The notes beneath the pieces are model-generated. The model did no database searches and had not been told where the DNA came from. It saw nothing but the letters and a program-made list of their open reading frames with translations. The translations under genes and the position numbers were made by a program. From Macrocybe gigantea (lineage: Eukaryota > Basidiomycota > Agaricomycetes > Agaricales > Callistosporiaceae), in contig SJRY01000293.1 of NCBI GenBank assembly GCA_011319805.1, forward strand, positions 248,001-312,000: a stretch of DNA of 64,000 nt, in the 5' to 3' direction. Of the stretch, positions 34,872 through 46,357 are shown piece after piece (the first letter of the stretch is position 1; each line of letters begins with the position of its first letter).

Positions 34872-35665
34872 GTGTAATGACACTGCGAGATTCATTGACG
34901 AAGATGATAGCCAGGGCCCAACAAGGGGTAATCGGTTGTCTCGTACTGTCTCAAGATCAGCCGGAATGGGTGAAATGCAAATTGCAATGAGTATAAAAGA
35001 TATAGCACATCGCCTGCGAACAAGGCAGGAAGCTGGCTTCCCTCCATCTGTCTCGATTCCAAATTCGAAAAAAAAAATGAGACTCTCCGCGTTTCTGCTC
35101 CTAACATGTACTTTCGCTCTTTCATCTGCGATGCCTATGGACCAAAAGCCGTTTACTCCGCGGCCAGCTCTCAAGTTGACGGAGGAGCAGAGCGAGAAGC
35201 TGAAAAACTTCTTTGTGAGACGGGAGACAACCCCAATGTGAGCAGATAGTGTCAAATCTGCTTAGAAATCGCGGCACTCACGACGTAGAAAACTCGATCG
35301 CAGCTGCAAACAAGACGAGGTCTCAGTGCAATTATACACAAAGCCCGGGAGCGCGAGGTCGTGCTGGAACTATCGAAAGGCGGAAGCACAGAAGAAGGAA
35401 ACCGTGTACAATCTCGTCGTAGGGTTTCAGCCCATCGGAACTGAACAGTGTTACCATCCTTGGGCCGTTTCCCCTCAGAAGGGTCACGGCCAGTATATCA
35501 GTGACAGAGGCCCGGCACACCGACAGGGGCGATGCAAATACATCCAGGTAGAGATAGTGAATACGGCGCCGCAGGGGGAACCGCTTCGGATGCTTCGAGA
35601 TCCAAGTGCTTTGAGCCGCATCTTGCAAAGTAGGTGATGTATATCAGTAGAGTGAGATGAGATAG
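34872..35665 (+). repeat. Tandem unit 2 of the secreted-protein cluster
   Basis: Matches units 1 and 3 from about 200 bases upstream of the ATG through the 3' end. TATAAAA at 34992-34998 is 85 bases before the ATG, as in unit 1. Confidence 0.75.
35077..35637 (+). CDS. Small secreted Cys-containing protein, tandem copy 2
   Basis: The signal peptide MRLSAFLLLTCTFALSSA is identical to that of copy 1. It is followed by MPMDQKPFTPRPALKLTEEQ and SEKLKNFFVRRETTP. Exon 2 gives KLDRSCKQDEVSVQLYTKP, RSCWNYRKAEAQKKETVYNL, VVGFQPIGTEQCYHPWA and RCKYIQVEIVNTAPQGEPLR, ending PSALSRILQSR. Four Cys remain after cleavage. The intron is about 50 bases and has two usable acceptors that are both in frame. This is the clearest intact member, about 168 residues. 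The family is not recognised. Confidence 0.78.
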
Positions 35666-36121
35666 GACGCGAAGCGCTGCCGTTTCGTATCTTTCCTCCC
35701 TACTGTATTGCTACATTGTTATGATGACTCTTGTTGCATGTACCTGAGATCAGTGAATGGAAGTCACGGTTGTTTTGCGGAAAAATCATCGGGTGATAAC
35801 TTACAAACATACAGCACAAATGTTGCAAGCACATCTGGCGCGTAAACAGATGCGGTGATCTGAAGTAGTTGGTTTGCAATTGTCAAAAAAGTTCCCGCTT
35901 ACTGTACAATTTCATTCAATTCGTCAGAAACGTGACCGTGGAAATATTCCTAAAATTTCCTAAAAATCGGAAAAATTGAGAAAAATTTAAATCCGGGGTC
36001 AGAAAAAAAGGGGCGTGACGCGTGACAGACGAATTGATTGAAATTGTACAGTATATGTTGTTTGTCAGAAGTGACAACTTGACTTAGTCCCACCGTTTTA
36101 CCAGGGTTCCTAGGTGCACGA
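35666..36121. other. Spacer between tandem units 2 and 3
   Basis: It holds a second copy of the GCGCGTAAACAG block (about 35835-35905), also seen before unit 1, and an A-rich patch near 35950-36000. No gene is seen. Confidence 0.45.
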
Positions 36122-36915
36122 TGCCGTGTTGATGAAATAGAAATGACATCGCGAGATTCGTTGACGACGTTGATGGCCTGGGCCGGACAAGGGATAATTG
36201 GTTAACTCGTACTGTCTCAAGATCAGCCGGAATGGGTGAAATGCAAATTGCAATGAGTATAAAAGATATAGCACATCGTCTGCGAACAAGGCAGGAAGCT
36301 GGCTTCCCTCCATCTGTCTCGATTCGAATTCGAAAAAAAAATGAGATTCTCCGCGTTCCTGCTCCTGACGTGTACTTTTGTTCTTTCATCCGCAATGCCT
36401 ATGGACCCAAAGCCGTTTATTCCGCGGCCAGCTCTCAGGTTGAGGGAGGGGCAGAGTTATAGCCTGAAAAAATCCTTCATGAACGAGCAGACAAACCCAA
36501 AGTGAGTAGATAGTGTCGAACCTGCTTAGAAATCGCGGTACTCACGACATAGGAAACTCGATCGCAGCTGCAAACAAGACGAGGTTTCAGTGCAATTATA
36601 CTCCGTTGTCCGGAATGCGAAGGAGTGCTGTGTCTTTCGAAAGACGAACGTCGAGAGCGTGCTCAAGACGTACGATCTCGTCGTAGGGTTTCAGCCCTTC
36701 GGATCCGAACAGTGCTACCACCCTTGGCCCAGAGACAGCAAGCTTACCGGGCGCAGAGGCCCAGCAAGCCAACGTGGGGAATGCAAGTACATCGAGGTGC
36801 AGATAGACGATACGGCGCCGCAGGGGGAACCGCTTCGATTACTCAGAGATCCAAGTGCTTTGAGTCGCATCTTGCATAGTAGATGATGTATTGCAGTAGA
36901 AATGAAGAGCGAGAT
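36122..36915 (+). repeat. Tandem unit 3 of the secreted-protein cluster
   Basis: Third copy of the promoter-plus-gene unit. TATAAAA at 36258-36264 lies 83 bases before the ATG. Confidence 0.75.
36341..36886 (+). CDS. Small secreted Cys-containing protein, tandem copy 3
   Basis: The most diverged copy. It has the signal MRFSAFLLLTCTFVLSSA, then MPMDPKPFIPRPALRLREGQ. Exon 2 reads SCKQDEVSVQLYSVVRNAKE, CCVFRKTNVESVLKTYDLVV, FGSEQCYHPWPRDSKL and GECKYIEVQIDDTAPQGEPL, ending PSALSRILHSR. It has five Cys after the signal; the CC pair replaces the single Cys of the other copies. The shared end DPSALSRIL is the most constant part of the family. The middle varies most, as in proteins under diversifying pressure, though that is not tested here. 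Confidence 0.75.
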
Positions 36916-37641
36916 GAAATAGGACACAAAGCATCGCTGGAATCACAATAGCCGCACCTCGGTTGTGGTGATAGTGTTCTGGTTTGAAATCCGGCCTTAT
37001 TGATGCTTCAACCTCACCTGCTTCATCATAAAATACCCATAGATCTAAGCATAAGCCATCTTCGGACTTCCTCGAAAGGACATTGAAGGAAGCGCGGTCA
37101 TATAGATTTAGAGAATGGCATTGATTCCTCAGGTCGGAACACCGGATTGACCCTGCATCGTCAGTGCTGTGACTTTGAGAAACATCCCCGAAACACCCGC
37201 TATGTATGATTCAGGGCGATTGGGCGTTTTCAAATTTAGACCAATGACGCCATGCACGGTACATGCGGCCAGCATTATGTGCTCTCAGCGTCGTTTATAG
37301 GCTCGAGGAAATTGGGGTGCGCCCAGGGGCTTGCGATTTCCTCTCTTGTCTGGACCTGTAGAGAACAGTGTCCTGAGCTGTGCGTGGCTTCACCAACACG
37401 ACCATGGAAACGGGCGCAGTATGCCGTGAACAAGACGGGGAGCCCGGTCTTCCTCCGTTCCACCTCGCGTCGTTTATTAGTTTGGACCAAGAGTTCATGA
37501 CAATGCTTGGTTCGAAGATGACCGTGTCTTGAACATGATCCGCAACGTCACCAATCACCCCGGTTTTCTTCGAGGATATAAAGGGCTGCAGTTCGCCGTA
37601 CTCTGCATTCGCCAAGTTCTAGCTGCTAACTGATACACACT
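36916..37641. other. Intergenic region, no gene seen
   Basis: Lies between the secreted-protein cluster and the first DUF5648 gene. Short open frames on both strands have no domain. The last 70 bases before the ATG hold a likely core promoter (GGATATAAAGGG near 37575). Confidence 0.4.
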
Positions 37642-38233
37642 ATGAGGTTCTCCCTTTTTGCTATTTCCGCTCTTTGTACTTTTGCCGCTGGTGTTGCGGG
37701 GCCCCAGCCGAACCAGACGTGAGTAGGACGACTCTATCTCGCCGGCTTTGTCAATCTCAGGCGTATGTTTCTAGGCTCAGCTATGCGGTGACCCCAGACG
37801 CGTTGTTCCGTTCCTTCGCGCGTTCAATCCTAATGTTATTGATCACTTCTACACCACTAACGTTGCTGAATACAACAACGCCGTCCGGAATCTCGGCTAC
37901 AACAACGAAGGCACCGCTGGCTACATCTTCCCCGGCCCTCAACCCGGAACCGTGCCGTTCTACCGCCTCTACAGCCCTTCGGGCACTGATCACTTTTACA
38001 CGACCAGTCTTTCCGAGCGCAACAATGCTATCGCTAATCTGGGATACAACAATGAAGGTATCGCTGGCTGGATCTACCCTACTGCGGCTTGTGGCGGCGT
38101 GCCCTTCTACCGCTTGTTCAGCCCGTCTGGAATCGATCACTTCTACACGACTTCATTGGCCGAGCGCAACAATGCCATTAACAATCTGGGATACAATAAC
38201 GAGGGCATTGCTGGATATATCTATCCTTTTTGA
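37642..38233 (+). CDS. Secreted DUF5648-repeat protein, copy 1
   Basis: The signal peptide is MRFSLFAISALCTFAAGVAG. After a short intron the mature part starts at QLCGDPRRVVPFLRAFNPNV. Three tandem repeats follow, each with DHFYTT, an N-A-x-x-N-LGY core and EG-x-AG-Y/W-I-Y/F-P: DHFYTTNVAEYNNAVRNLGY, DHFYTTSLSERNNAIANLGY and DHFYTTSLAERNNAINNLGY. These are DUF5648 repeats, found in many secreted fungal and bacterial proteins; function unknown. The exon junction is one base out of frame. An extra G in the GGGG run of exon 1 would give GAPAEPD and fix it. Confidence 0.8.
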
Positions 38234-39713
38234 TGCTGTGATTCGTACAATTATTCTATAAGCATTCGTATGCTTCTGCTCCTGCTGTCTCCGAGGACAT
38301 TTGGGTGATACGATTTTGTCTTGGTCCGTCTCAGCGTTTCTGCGACAGCGCAGATCCTTCTGATTGTCTATTCTGTCCGATTCTTCAGACAAGAATTTTT
38401 GACTTGCATGAAAATCGCAGCAGCGCGGATACAGAGGGATGATTATTCCAAACGCAGGTAGATGATTCTGCGCTAGCAATACTTATTCTGTCAATCATAT
38501 ACCGAACCTGAGCTCAAGATCCGGAAATGTAACCAATTTTGTCGAGCTCGACGTGCACCTTTACTATTCGTTTCAGCCACGAAACAACTTCCTTCAGGTT
38601 TCCTGCGGCTTCTTAGGGTCAGTCTTGTGTTCCCGCTCAATCTGCGCCCGGAAAGCGTCATTTGTGTGGATCATTACGAGATGCACTGGACCGGCGCCTT
38701 CGGTGTTATTTGAGCATTGGTACACGACGATGAAAGACACAGGTTTCGGGCGAGAACAACACGCTTGTTTAATTTTCAGTTTCTCTTCGCTGACGATCAA
38801 TAACGGCTGGACCAGCCCCGCCGCTCAAGGAAAGCCAAAGTCGGATTTTACCAGTGATCTAGACTAACGATCTCGTGCTAGGATGGTCTCGTCCGTGCGG
38901 TGATAGCTGGGAGAGAATCCAATGTTCATAGGCTTCAGAACGCGCTGGCGAAGCCGTAAAGCATCTTTTTTGATGGAGCCACAACTCCGCGTGCATTGCA
39001 AATTATCATACCCCGCGTCATGGGCTGCAAGAAGAAACTCAGCATGTCAACCGAGTTTTCAAAACGGCTAACATTTACGTTCTGCGTCAATGTGATAAAC
39101 ATAGATTCTGTCATACAGGGTCGAGTGAGTTGTTGATGACCTACCTCCATGAAGCCTCTCAAGGGATGCAGGACAAGATCACAGGGATGAAGAAAGCCGC
39201 TGGCATCCTGATCTAGTGGACAGTAATATTCCAGACTCGACTTCGACCCCGTAAAGAGAGACCGAGAAGTCGGAGATGTTCTGAGCTGATCGAGACATGA
39301 CAACCTGTCAGCTTCGTATGTTCCGTAACTGTGCTAAGATGGTCCGCGGTCTCAGGAAGTCCTGTGAGGATGAAGTGAGCAGTTATGGCGATAGCGGCTA
39401 GCGAGTGCTCTCAGTCTCTACCGTTGGTGCTGGGTGAGAGATGGAAGTTTCCATTTCTGACTTGTTCTCGCTTAAATCTGCAATTCGGGTCCTGATGCAG
39501 AATATTTCTTAGGGACATGCTTGGGCGGTCATAGTCCAAGATCGTCTTGATCGCCTGTCAAGGATGCCAATTTCGTTGATCTCCCTTTCGAAACGTGAGA
39601 TGTCGAGATGCAAAGCCATTGGTCTCGAATTTCCAGGCAGACTCCAATGTGCAGTATAAAAAGGCCCCCGTAGCATTCTAGAGGTCCAACGACATAAATC
39701 GCTCTGATCCCAG
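38234..39713. other. Intergenic region between the two DUF5648 genes, no clear gene
   Basis: It contains a 122-codon minus-strand open frame (38935-39303) without a recognisable domain and scattered short frames. A decayed element is possible but not shown. GTATAAAAAGG at about 39655 is the likely TATA box of the second gene. Confidence 0.4.
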
Positions 39714-40315
39714 ATGAAGTTCTTTGCTCTGCTCACCTCTTCCTTGTTTGTGCTCACCGGCATGGTCGCTGGTGCTGAAATTGAGGTCTGTTGGCCTGTT
39801 TCTTCATGATGCTTCAAACTAGATGTTCATCTGTAACGTAGGCGCGCGCTGGCGCTCCTAAGCGATGTGGAGACCCGAGAAGAGCAGTGCCCCTCTACAG
39901 AGCATACTCTTCGGGCGCGACCGACCACTTCTACACCACCAACCAGGCGGAGCAGAACAACGCAGTCACCCGGCTCGGGTACACCGACGAGGGCATCGCC
40001 GGCTACATCTTCTCCGTTCAGGATACCGGAACGGTCCCGCTCTATCGTACCTATAGTGGCAGAGGTACTGACCACTTTTACACCACGAACGCCGCCGAGC
40101 GTGACAACGCGGTCAGGAATCTTGGGTACAGTGATGAGGGCATTGCCGGATATGTTTATCGCGACCAAAGTTGCGGTGGAATGGCATTCTATCGCATGTA
40201 TCAGGGAAGAGTGGTCGACCATTTCTATACGACGTCCGCACCTGAACGCGACAACGCGGTTCGTAACCTCGGATACACAGACGAAGGAACTGCTGCTTTC
40301 ATCTTCCCTTATTAA
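39714..40315 (+). CDS. Secreted DUF5648-repeat protein, copy 2
   Basis: The start MKFFALLTSSLFVLTGMVAG is a signal peptide. After an intron the mature part begins APKRCGDPRRAVPLYRAYSS, matching copy 1 (CGDPRR). Three repeats follow: DHFYTTNQAEQNNAVTRLGY, DHFYTTNAAERDNAVRNLGY and DHFYTTSAPERDNAVRNLGY, each closed by EG-x-A-x-x-IF or a similar strand. The second and third are separated by RDQSCGGM, as in copy 1 (AACGGV), so a Cys pair with CGDPRR is conserved. The frame is intact. The paralogue lies 1.5 kb upstream on the same strand, pointing to tandem duplication. Confidence 0.85.
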
Positions 40316-40689
40316 ATGACCCTTTCATAACGTGTCCCGAGTATTCCAGGAGGTTCTGCATTCGTTTAGGTTTCGTAAATCAGTAGTGCAGGATACGTAT
40401 CCGGTAACTCAAAGTGAATCGAAATGCCAGATTAAAAAGAAAAAACGCACCTGTTTCAATCCAACAACTGCAGTAGAACGTGGATACTACCGAGCGCGGA
40501 TTGCAATGCTACTAGCCAAATCTAATAATGCGGTTCGTTAGAAGTTACATTGGCTGCGTTCGGACACATTAGCACAGACAAGTTTAAGTCACGTATATTG
40601 TAAACAATCTATGTTACAGCGGTTTTTTTTTTCTGGGTTTATAGAAATTATTCTTTTTTTTTTTTGGCCTTTTGGTTTTAATAAAGCTA
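40316..40689. other. AT-rich gap between DUF5648 copy 2 and the inverted repeat
   Basis: Contains T-rich runs at about 40623 and 40652. No gene is seen. Confidence 0.4.
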
Positions 40690-40826
40690 TGTGTCTATGT
40701 ATATATTGTATCGATCCACGTAGTCTAGAAGAAAAAGTCGTATCTAGAATGAAAAGAAATTCTATAGTGCTAGTTTCAGTCAGAGAAGGTCAAGAAGAGG
40801 CAGAGAAATGAAAAAGCTCACCAATA

Positions 40827-42707
40827 TCAAAATCCGAGAATACTTATCTGATTCCCTCGTGACTTCTTCCGAGCCAAAAAGTCGTCCACAAGAGTCGAGA
40901 TGGAACCGGTGACTGCCTTGGACTGCGGCTGAGGCTCGGACGAAGCGAGAAGCATGAATGAAATCGAAGGCGGGAAAGTCGCGCCGGCGGCAGTCTGATC
41001 AGGAGGAAGGGAAATGAGCGACGGGATGAGGCAGGGAGAAGGGAAGCGCGGTGAGAGGAAAGCCGAGAATGAAATCGAAGAAGGTAGAGCAGCCTTGGAT
41101 TTCGACTTCAGATCGACAGATGGCCCGGGGAGGATGGACGGGCTTGAAGATGAAATCGGAATGGAAGTCGGTCGTACGAGAGGAGACAAGGCCACGGAAG
41201 ATTCCCGTTGTTGTTGTTGCTGCTGCTGTTGCTCAGCCTGCCTCTCCGCCCGAGCAGCTGACTTGCGCTCAGCCCATACCTTCTTCCGAGCTTGCAACCT
41301 CTGCTTCGACCTCATCTTCTGCTTCTCCTTCCTCGTCATCGTTGTCGCGTCTGGCTCCAGGGTGCCATCGGAGTTCGAGACGTCGGAGGAAGAAGAGGCG
41401 TCAGATGAAGACGAAACAGAGATCGCTGGCATGGAAGAAGGGGAAGCATCAGGGAAGAGGGAAGGAACACTTGAGCATCGAAATCAGCGCTGCGAACAGG
41501 AGGTGGAGCCGAGTTGGGAGGAGTCCAGTCAGGACCGAACCAGACTTGAAGCAACGCAGTACCAGTGAGCGTCCTTTGCAAATCAGAACGAGGCGAGAGT
41601 GTCTCGATAGGAGTGACAATGGAAGCGTCCGAAGAAGCTGTGTTCGAGTCAAGAATTGAATGAAATCGTCACCAGTGGAGAATGTCAAGGTCGAACAGCT
41701 TGCAACGGGAGATACTGTAGGTAGAGTTGGAGCGGGTGTTAGGGTGTGGTCGAGTGGTGATGTGTCGGATGATAGTTCAGGAGAACAGTCTTCAATGGAA
41801 TCGGAAACCAAAGAAGACGGAGGACATGACTGAAGTGAAATGTCAGAAACGCAAGGCAAAATAAAAAGTGTGAAGGAGATTACGAACCTTGGAACCATCA
41901 TCACAAACAACGCCACTAGCCACACACTCTCCAGCGTCCAACTCTACCTTTATAACGTTCTCTGTATCTTCTTCAATAATGACCGTCGTGTCCACAGCGA
42001 GATCTTCATGTGCGACGTCGACTAATTCGGTAACGGCTTGGACAACCTCCAAGATAACTTTCACCTTTTCTTCTTCTTCGTCTTCTTCGCAAATCGTCTC
42101 ATCTCCGGCATCGAAATTCGTGTCTCTTTCTGACCTTCGATCGATGGGATAAAGTCTTCCTCAACCGGAACAGCAACGCTCATTCGCCATACCGCTTCAA
42201 GGATCCCGAAGCAGATTGCCGAAGGTTCAGAAATCGCTCCAAATAGAATGACGAGCAGGGCAAAGAATGTCACAGGGGATGAAATGACAATTGGAGATGG
42301 AATGGACGCATCAGGGAATGGGCCACCCGGAAGAGAAAGCACAAAGTCCTCCGGATCAAGCGGACTGTCGGGCACAGTAGCACATGTCGAAAGCGACAAA
42401 GTCACCTTGGTCAATATCGCCTGAATGATCGTTGCTCGTTTCTGCGTAAAAGCACAGTATAGGCACATGCCCAAGGCCATGAAGCGAATTCCTGAGAAAT
42501 CGTAACAGTATCATTGGTCGGAGGGAGCAAGGAGATAAGGATATCGGGTGAGTTGGTGATGAAGGAAAGAGGAGTGGATATGAAGTGAGCAACAATGGCG
42601 GCGTATTCAAGCACAAAACCGCCAATGTTGATCGGCAAGATGACCAGCATCATGATCATGGCCGGGAAAATTTCAAGATCGATGGGAATGAATTCTGGGG
42701 TGAACAT
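40827..42707 (-). CDS. Unrecognised membrane, acidic and polyQ protein, left inverted-repeat copy
   Basis: This copy has the same design as the one at 48863-50744. It starts MFTPEFIPIDLEIFPAMIMM with hydrophobic stretches, has a second hydrophobic block VTFFALLVILFGAISE, an acidic region ICEEDEEEE-like, a short intron near 41831-41890, a Pro/Thr-rich part and an 8-Gln run in a Lys/Arg-rich segment, and ends NQISILGF. Relative to the right copy it lacks one base near 42495, 42135 and 41637, each breaking frame where the right copy is open. It differs by Thr for Ala (FITNSPD) and Asp for Gly (LVDDFLARKK). A further frame change between DAQVFLPSS and MPAISVSSS is present in both arms and may mark an unseen intron. 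Confidence 0.6.
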
Positions 42708-42791
42708 GATGAGAACGCTGAGGATGTTGAGAAGGCAATGGATAATATGAAAGACTGAATTCGATGTGGTTCAACTGTTCGGGTGGCTGGC

Positions 42792-43115
42792 TTTTATACA
42801 TTTCCTAGAGGCTGACATTTTCTTCTGGAGGTTGACATTATTGCGAGGCCACAACTGAATCAACGGTCTGGAGGCTGAAGGCGGCGAGCAGCGAGCGTCC
42901 TCTTCGTCCTGCCTCTCTTCTCCCTATCATAGACGGCAGAAGAATGAGAAAGTATTCAGACCTACATAGCGAAATGAATGCATTGTAATATGGTGAATAA
43001 TTGCCGGAATAGATCCTCAGTGGAACAACGCACAGACATCAGCTCGAGGCTGACGTCTTTGTTCAGAGGTTGACACTACTTGTGTTCCTTCCTGATTCAG
43101 GACCTGGAGGCTGAC
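42792..43115 (-). promoter_or_regulatory. Promoter of the left inverted-repeat gene: TATA box plus six CAGCCTC-type motifs
   Basis: Seen on the plus strand as GAGGYTGAM at 42808-42816, 42828-42836, 42871-42879, 43046-43054, 43066-43074 and 43107-43115, with TTTTATA at 42792-42798. Two clusters of three repeat the order CAGCCTC, CAACCTC, CAGCCTC. Confidence 0.6.
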
Positions 43116-43163
43116 GGTGGCAAACGGTTTGTCTCCTTGCCTCTCGCTTTCCATCATGCAAGG

Positions 43164-43525
43164 AGTTCATTAGTTACGGCCTATAGCTGTAGACGCTGAT
43201 ACACTCACAAAATCCTGTAGTAACGAATAGTTTTCGAGAGGTTCCATAGATCCTTTTCCTCTTCTTAATCGATAGAAAAGGACTTCTCGAAGACACTCCC
43301 GTCGAGGCCGGCTTAAAGGTCGGGTTCATTTCAACAGGATTTGAGCGGTGGAGTGTCCAGAAAGCGTCTGATAGCCGGTTCCGTTTGAGCCGTGATGATG
43401 GCTGTTTTGGGATTGATTCATAAGGGCCGTCGCAGAATCAGCTGGGCCTTTCTACGACTCTATCGTTATCATCGCAGACCGCGTTTCTGCGCTACAACCC
43501 CTTTGCTTTCTCTGTCGCAAGTTAT
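43164..43525. other. Promoter side of the F-box/WD40 gene
   Basis: About 360 bases between the left inverted-repeat arm and the F-box/WD40 start. No gene or recognisable element. Confidence 0.4.
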
Positions 43526-46205
43526 ATGCTGAATAGGACTACAAGAGGCCTCCAAAAAGAAAAACAGAATCCCGCACTAGTCCCACAGAATAAGAGCAAG
43601 AATTATCAACATGAAACACAGACAGACGGTTTCCTTCTCCTCCACATCCCTCCAGAAACACTCACAGCAATCACTTCATACCTCGACCCTCCGTCTTTGT
43701 TATCCCTTGGCCGAGTTAATGGCGTCCTGAACGAGCATGTAAAAAAGGACAACACCTGGCATCGAGCCTTTGTGTGCTATTTCCTGGGCATAGGACCGGA
43801 AAGCGATCTGACTGGGGGCATCAGAAGCCTTATGCTGAGACGTTCTGAGAGCTCTTGGAGGAAGGAATTCATTGTTCGTTATGAACTTCGAAAGTTCGTC
43901 TGCTTTTTACTCCTCTGCTTCGCCTGCCTTATCATCTGCCAGACGATGGGAAAAGTCCCGCAATCCGACAGTGACGCATGTCCCAGTCCCAGCACCTATA
44001 GCAAGTATGCATATCATGCCCGGCCCTTCTCTGCTAACATCAGTCGTCCAATACGGCATCGTCGCTCGCTCTTTTCCCTTCACCGGCAAAGTGCTCCAGG
44101 GTTACCTTTACGCCTCTGGTGTCCGCACGGGCTTCGGCATCGGGAACCCGAACGCAGAGTTCAGTCCCAACGTGTCTGTGTGCGCCCTCTCCTCAAGCGG
44201 CGGCACCGCCAGGGTGCTGTGGGGTTTCCGCAATGGCGAAGTTGCCGTAACCACCGCCGGTCGCGCCATGGACTCCAACCGACGCTCTAACACTGATTTC
44301 ATGAAGTGCTCCGTGGGCGATCAACATGATAGAGCCATCTCCGATGCCGTCTGGAGCGAAGGATCGCGCTCAACGTCGTCACTGCCAGCCTTGATGGTAG
44401 AGTGAAGTTGTGGGATGCAAAATCGATTAGGTGCTTGTGGACCTCTAAGACGAAGCCTGGGACCCTGGTTCCGGACGCATGCATTAAAGTGGCCGCTGCG
44501 CTTTCGTGTGGTGTCATAACCACTGTCATGCAGAGCGGCGAAGTGGCGATATGGGTTGGGGATATCCAACAATCCACCGACGGATTGACGTATTCTCCGG
44601 CGAAAGAGACCCGGATTCCTTATGTCTCCTTGCCAGCAACCCCGAATGGTGCCGAGGAATCTGTTGGTTCTGTTTCACGCAACGCCGAGACCCTCCATGT
44701 CGACCACACGGCGCCAGTGCCCACTATCCTCGTGCATTTCTTCAATGAGCCGTGTTTCTTCAAGCATAGCGTCAATCCGGAAGGAGAAAATACCACCATA
44801 ACAACGACGTTTGGAGACCTATCCTTTGGGCCCATCTCTTCTCTCTTTCCGGTCTTTTCTGCCGAGTCAAGTTTTGTAATCACTGGCGACAGCCTGGGCT
44901 GCGTGAGCGTGTACGACTGGAATGCTTCTCTGCTCCCATCTCGCTCTTCCGTCCTTCCGGTGCGCAGGTTTGAAGCGTACGAAGACGGATCAACTGTGAC
45001 GGCGATTGCATGGAACGACTTGACGCTCATCACTGGGACGTCACGCGGCTGCATCGATGTCTGGGATGGCCTCGACTTTGAGCACCTCCGTTCTTTTTCC
45101 GTTGGCGCAACTCGCTTCCCAGCTCATTTGGGCTTTCCGCGCGACCCGAGGGAGAACGTGGCTATCAGCGACATTAAACTGGGCTCTGAGAAGGACATTA
45201 TGGTCGTTAGTGCCGGAGATCGGATCCTAGCTTGGAAAGCGGCTCGAAAAGACTCGTCTGGCGGTGTAAGAAGTAGGCACAGCCCAGGCAATCCTGTCAG
45301 GAAGAAAGAAAAGCGGGCACTCGCAAAATACATGAGTACGGATCTGACTACAGCGTGCTGTAGATGTAACCTGACATTGATCTTTCTCTTGCTTTCAGAA
45401 CATCTGGAGATGACCCAGACGATATTCGAATCCCGATTGCTGCTCGACCAGGAATCTGAATCTACTCGCTGGGCAAATGGCAGAGCGAGAGAACATATGC
45501 GAACACTAGATAATCTGGGATTGAGCGAGGCTGAGGCTATAGACTATGTTCTCATGCTCAGTCGTGATGAAGCTGCCGCCGACGGTTTGACTCACGATAC
45601 GAACGACTCAACGGGCTTGACGGATGATGGCGTCTTCGAGGCAGATATAGACGACGTTCCCCCTCGTCGACTAGATTTCCGGTCCAGCATATCCGCAGAG
45701 ATCGATAGCTCTCCATCGGTGTCTACTTCGTCCTCATCCGAGAGCTGACGACGATAACCGCCTTATGGGATCAGCCATACATGCCAGAGCGGTTGAAACC
45801 TCCTCCGATGCCGTCCATTTCCCGCCTATCGGTTCCACCGCGGGGCCCAGTTCCGCACTGAGCAGCAGCAGCCTATTGAGCCGCTCGGGCATGCCGAATA
45901 GTCTTAGCAGTGGTTCTCATGGGTCTCGACCTGAGGCGGAGGCGTCTCGCACGCCTGTAATGATAGGCAAGCCGCAATCTGGGAGATCGACGTCTGCGCG
46001 TTCGTCGGCGTGGAGCACGCCCTTGACGAAATCGGTCTCGCGCAGTCTTCAGTCTTCCTCGTCGCCCGGATCGGTTGGGGCGCATATTGATAGACCTATT
46101 CCTCCGCGACAATCGCCAAGTGCATTCGACGATGTGGACAGCGACTTGCGGTTCGCGCTGGAATTGAGCCTTGCTGAAGCTAGAAGCCGGGGTGAAAACG
46201 TATGA
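43526..46205 (+). CDS. F-box and WD40-repeat protein with C-terminal ubiquitin-interacting motif (Pof10-like)
   Basis: This is probably a substrate receptor of an SCF ubiquitin ligase. The F-box is LLLHIPPETLTAITSYLDPP, then SLLSLGRVNGVLNEHVKKD. WD40-like repeats follow: LDGRVKLWDAKSIRCLWTSK, GVITTVMQSGEVAIWVGD, GDSLGCVSVYDWNASLL, LITGTSRGCIDVWDGLDFEH and VSAGDRILAWKAARKDS. After an intron near 45332-45400 comes EMTQTIFESRLLLDQESES and REHMRTLDNLGLSEAEAIDY. The end DDVDSDLRFALELSLAEARS is a ubiquitin-interacting motif (acidic patch, then Ala-x-x-x-Ser). The join between SSSSES (45748) and the last exon is uncertain, and one or two frame slips are likely. The S. pombe Pof10 comparison is from memory of its layout. 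Confidence 0.75.
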
Positions 46206-46357
46206 ACAGCGCCGGCCTAGTGCTAAAATGCTATGCTTGAGACATGTATACCTCTTGATCACCTGAAGATATGGAATAGATTCCTATGTCATGCTTAAGT
46301 TAGAGAAAATCAAATCTGTATGTCGAGCCATTAGGATGTGTTTGATTGTCTGATCCA

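Larger units (their letters stand above)
40690..43163 (-). repeat. Left arm of a large inverted repeat
   Basis: Read on the minus strand, this 2.5 kb matches 48408-50872 almost base for base. It covers the promoter motifs, TATA box, whole gene and 3' end. The outer 130 bases are visibly more diverged. Inner and outer limits were set by eye. The spacer between arms is about 5.2 kb. Confidence 0.88.

Noticed and set aside
34860..35255. Long antisense open frames over the tandem secreted-protein genes (also 33155-33406 and 36084-36395)
   Set aside because: They mirror the conserved coding sequence on the other strand, lack a start context or domain, and recur only because the units are duplicated.
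38935..39303. Minus-strand frame between the DUF5648 genes as a transposon-derived gene
   Set aside because: No motif of reverse transcriptase, RNase H or transposase could be identified on either strand.
41014..41568. Antisense open frame in the inverted-repeat arms (also 50003-50557)
   Set aside because: It is the reverse reading of the Ser- and Gln-rich exon, giving low-complexity runs such as poly-Cys; not a natural protein.
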